Assembly: GCA_017626015.1 (NCBI GenBank)
Contig: JAGAJO010000013.1
Coordinates: 1-64,000, forward strand
DNA: 64,000 nucleotides
Direction: 5' to 3'
From: Ruminococcus sp.
GTDB taxonomy: Bacteria > Bacillota > Clostridia > Oscillospirales > Ruminococcaceae
Within the stretch, counting starts at the first letter, position 1; every line of letters starts with the position of its first letter. Both the position numbers and the translations under genes were made by a program. The notes below the pieces were generated by a model. The model ran no database searches and had not been told where the DNA came from. It was given only the letters and a program-made list of their open reading frames with translations. Positions 63,786-64,000 of this stretch are shown here, in pieces.

Positions 63786-64000
63786 TTTGAGATAAAGCTG
63801 TGGTAAGAATCATTGAACGTCTTAAGCTCGCTGTCTATGGTAGGCTTATATGTCTCCCTGAGCTTTGCCCATGTATACTGCTTTCCGTTTTCGTCAGACT
63901 TCATGACCGACGAATACATAAACGGGATTATAGCCTCCTTGGAATCGTTGGTGGCAGCGTCGTCGTCCGAAAGTGCCGTGGATATGCCGTAGCCCGGGTC
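63782..64000 (-). CDS. unknown protein, C-terminal part only
   Basis: The frame enters from the right edge and stops at 63782-63784 (TAA). The 72 visible residues include DPGYGISTALSDDDAATN, PFMYSSVMKSDENGKQYTW and a helical end (SELKTFNDSYHSFISK). Codon use is as in neighbours. The start is outside the window. It could be an extracytoplasmic binding or lipoprotein, but nothing decides this. Confidence 0.7.
   Translation of the reverse strand, partial: DPGYGISTALSDDDAATNDSKEAIIPFMYSSVMKSDENGKQYTWAKLRETYKPTIDSELKTFNDSYHSFISK

Overview
The window is a piece of a low-to-mid GC Firmicutes chromosome. The most likely source is a fibre-degrading Ruminococcus or a close relative in the Oscillospiraceae. 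Pointers are an IspH-ribosomal protein S1 fusion, a CMP kinase-acyltransferase fusion, a single-chain purL, a secreted GH5 mannanase with a ricin-type sugar-binding module, and remnants of the spore coat genes cotJB/cotJC. The genus is an inference from gene content; no rRNA gene is present.

Positions 1 to about 25,890 are the right part of a siphovirus-type prophage whose left end lies outside the window. Almost all of it is read on the minus strand. From right to left: tyrosine integrase (24694-25815, plus), a DUF4041/GIY-YIG cargo gene (23254-24528, plus), an S24-type repressor (22380-23096, plus), an operator region, a Cro-like regulator, small early genes, an ERF/SSB/ERCC4-nuclease/CHC2/DUF927 replication-recombination block with an iteron-like origin candidate (15541-15745), a run of small zinc-ribbon, YopX, DUF3850 and PAPS-reductase-like genes, an ArpU/RinA-like late activator (10354-10734), then terminase, portal, minor head, scaffold, capsid and connector genes. 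Tail, lysis and host-attachment genes must lie to the left.

The prophage has regulatory architecture beyond its genes. A late promoter with tandem 9-bp repeats is followed by a roughly 190-nt structured leader ending in a terminator, the layout of lambda pR'/6S RNA. Further minus-strand terminators sit inside the structural operon, several with the same 3' flank (TTATACYCAAA), and some leave no room for a new promoter; together these suggest processive antitermination. A 28-residue holin-like toxin with a convergent antisense RNA forms a type I toxin-antitoxin locus at 1085-1455. The minor head protein ends in a polymorphic-toxin-like domain and is followed by a tiny Lsm-like gene. Two short antisense RNA units, each with its own promoter and terminator, sit in the gaps before the cargo gene and the integrase.

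The prophage joins the host at the cotJB/cotJC junction; only the end of cotJB and the first 32 or so codons of cotJC remain. The host part then holds an HPr-like protein with Gln in place of the phosphorylated His (Crh-like), mtaB, purL, an Mrp-type Fe-S carrier, a TIGR00266 protein, a HAD phosphatase, an RNA methyltransferase, a class A penicillin-binding protein, the ispH-rpsA, cmk-plsC and flavoprotein cluster, an RpiR regulator, a ComEC-like hydrolase, a YgiQ radical SAM protein, a phage-like DUF6291 protein, ftsK, uppP, a ylzJ-like gene with tepA, a secreted NlpC/P60 protein, a spermidine-synthase-like membrane protein, the mannanase, a MarR regulator, purA, a lipoprotein and a MATE exporter. 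Small TTTA-targeting palindromic elements (MITE-like) have landed exactly at the stop codons of two host genes, and a heptanucleotide repeat array lies upstream of the DUF6291 gene.
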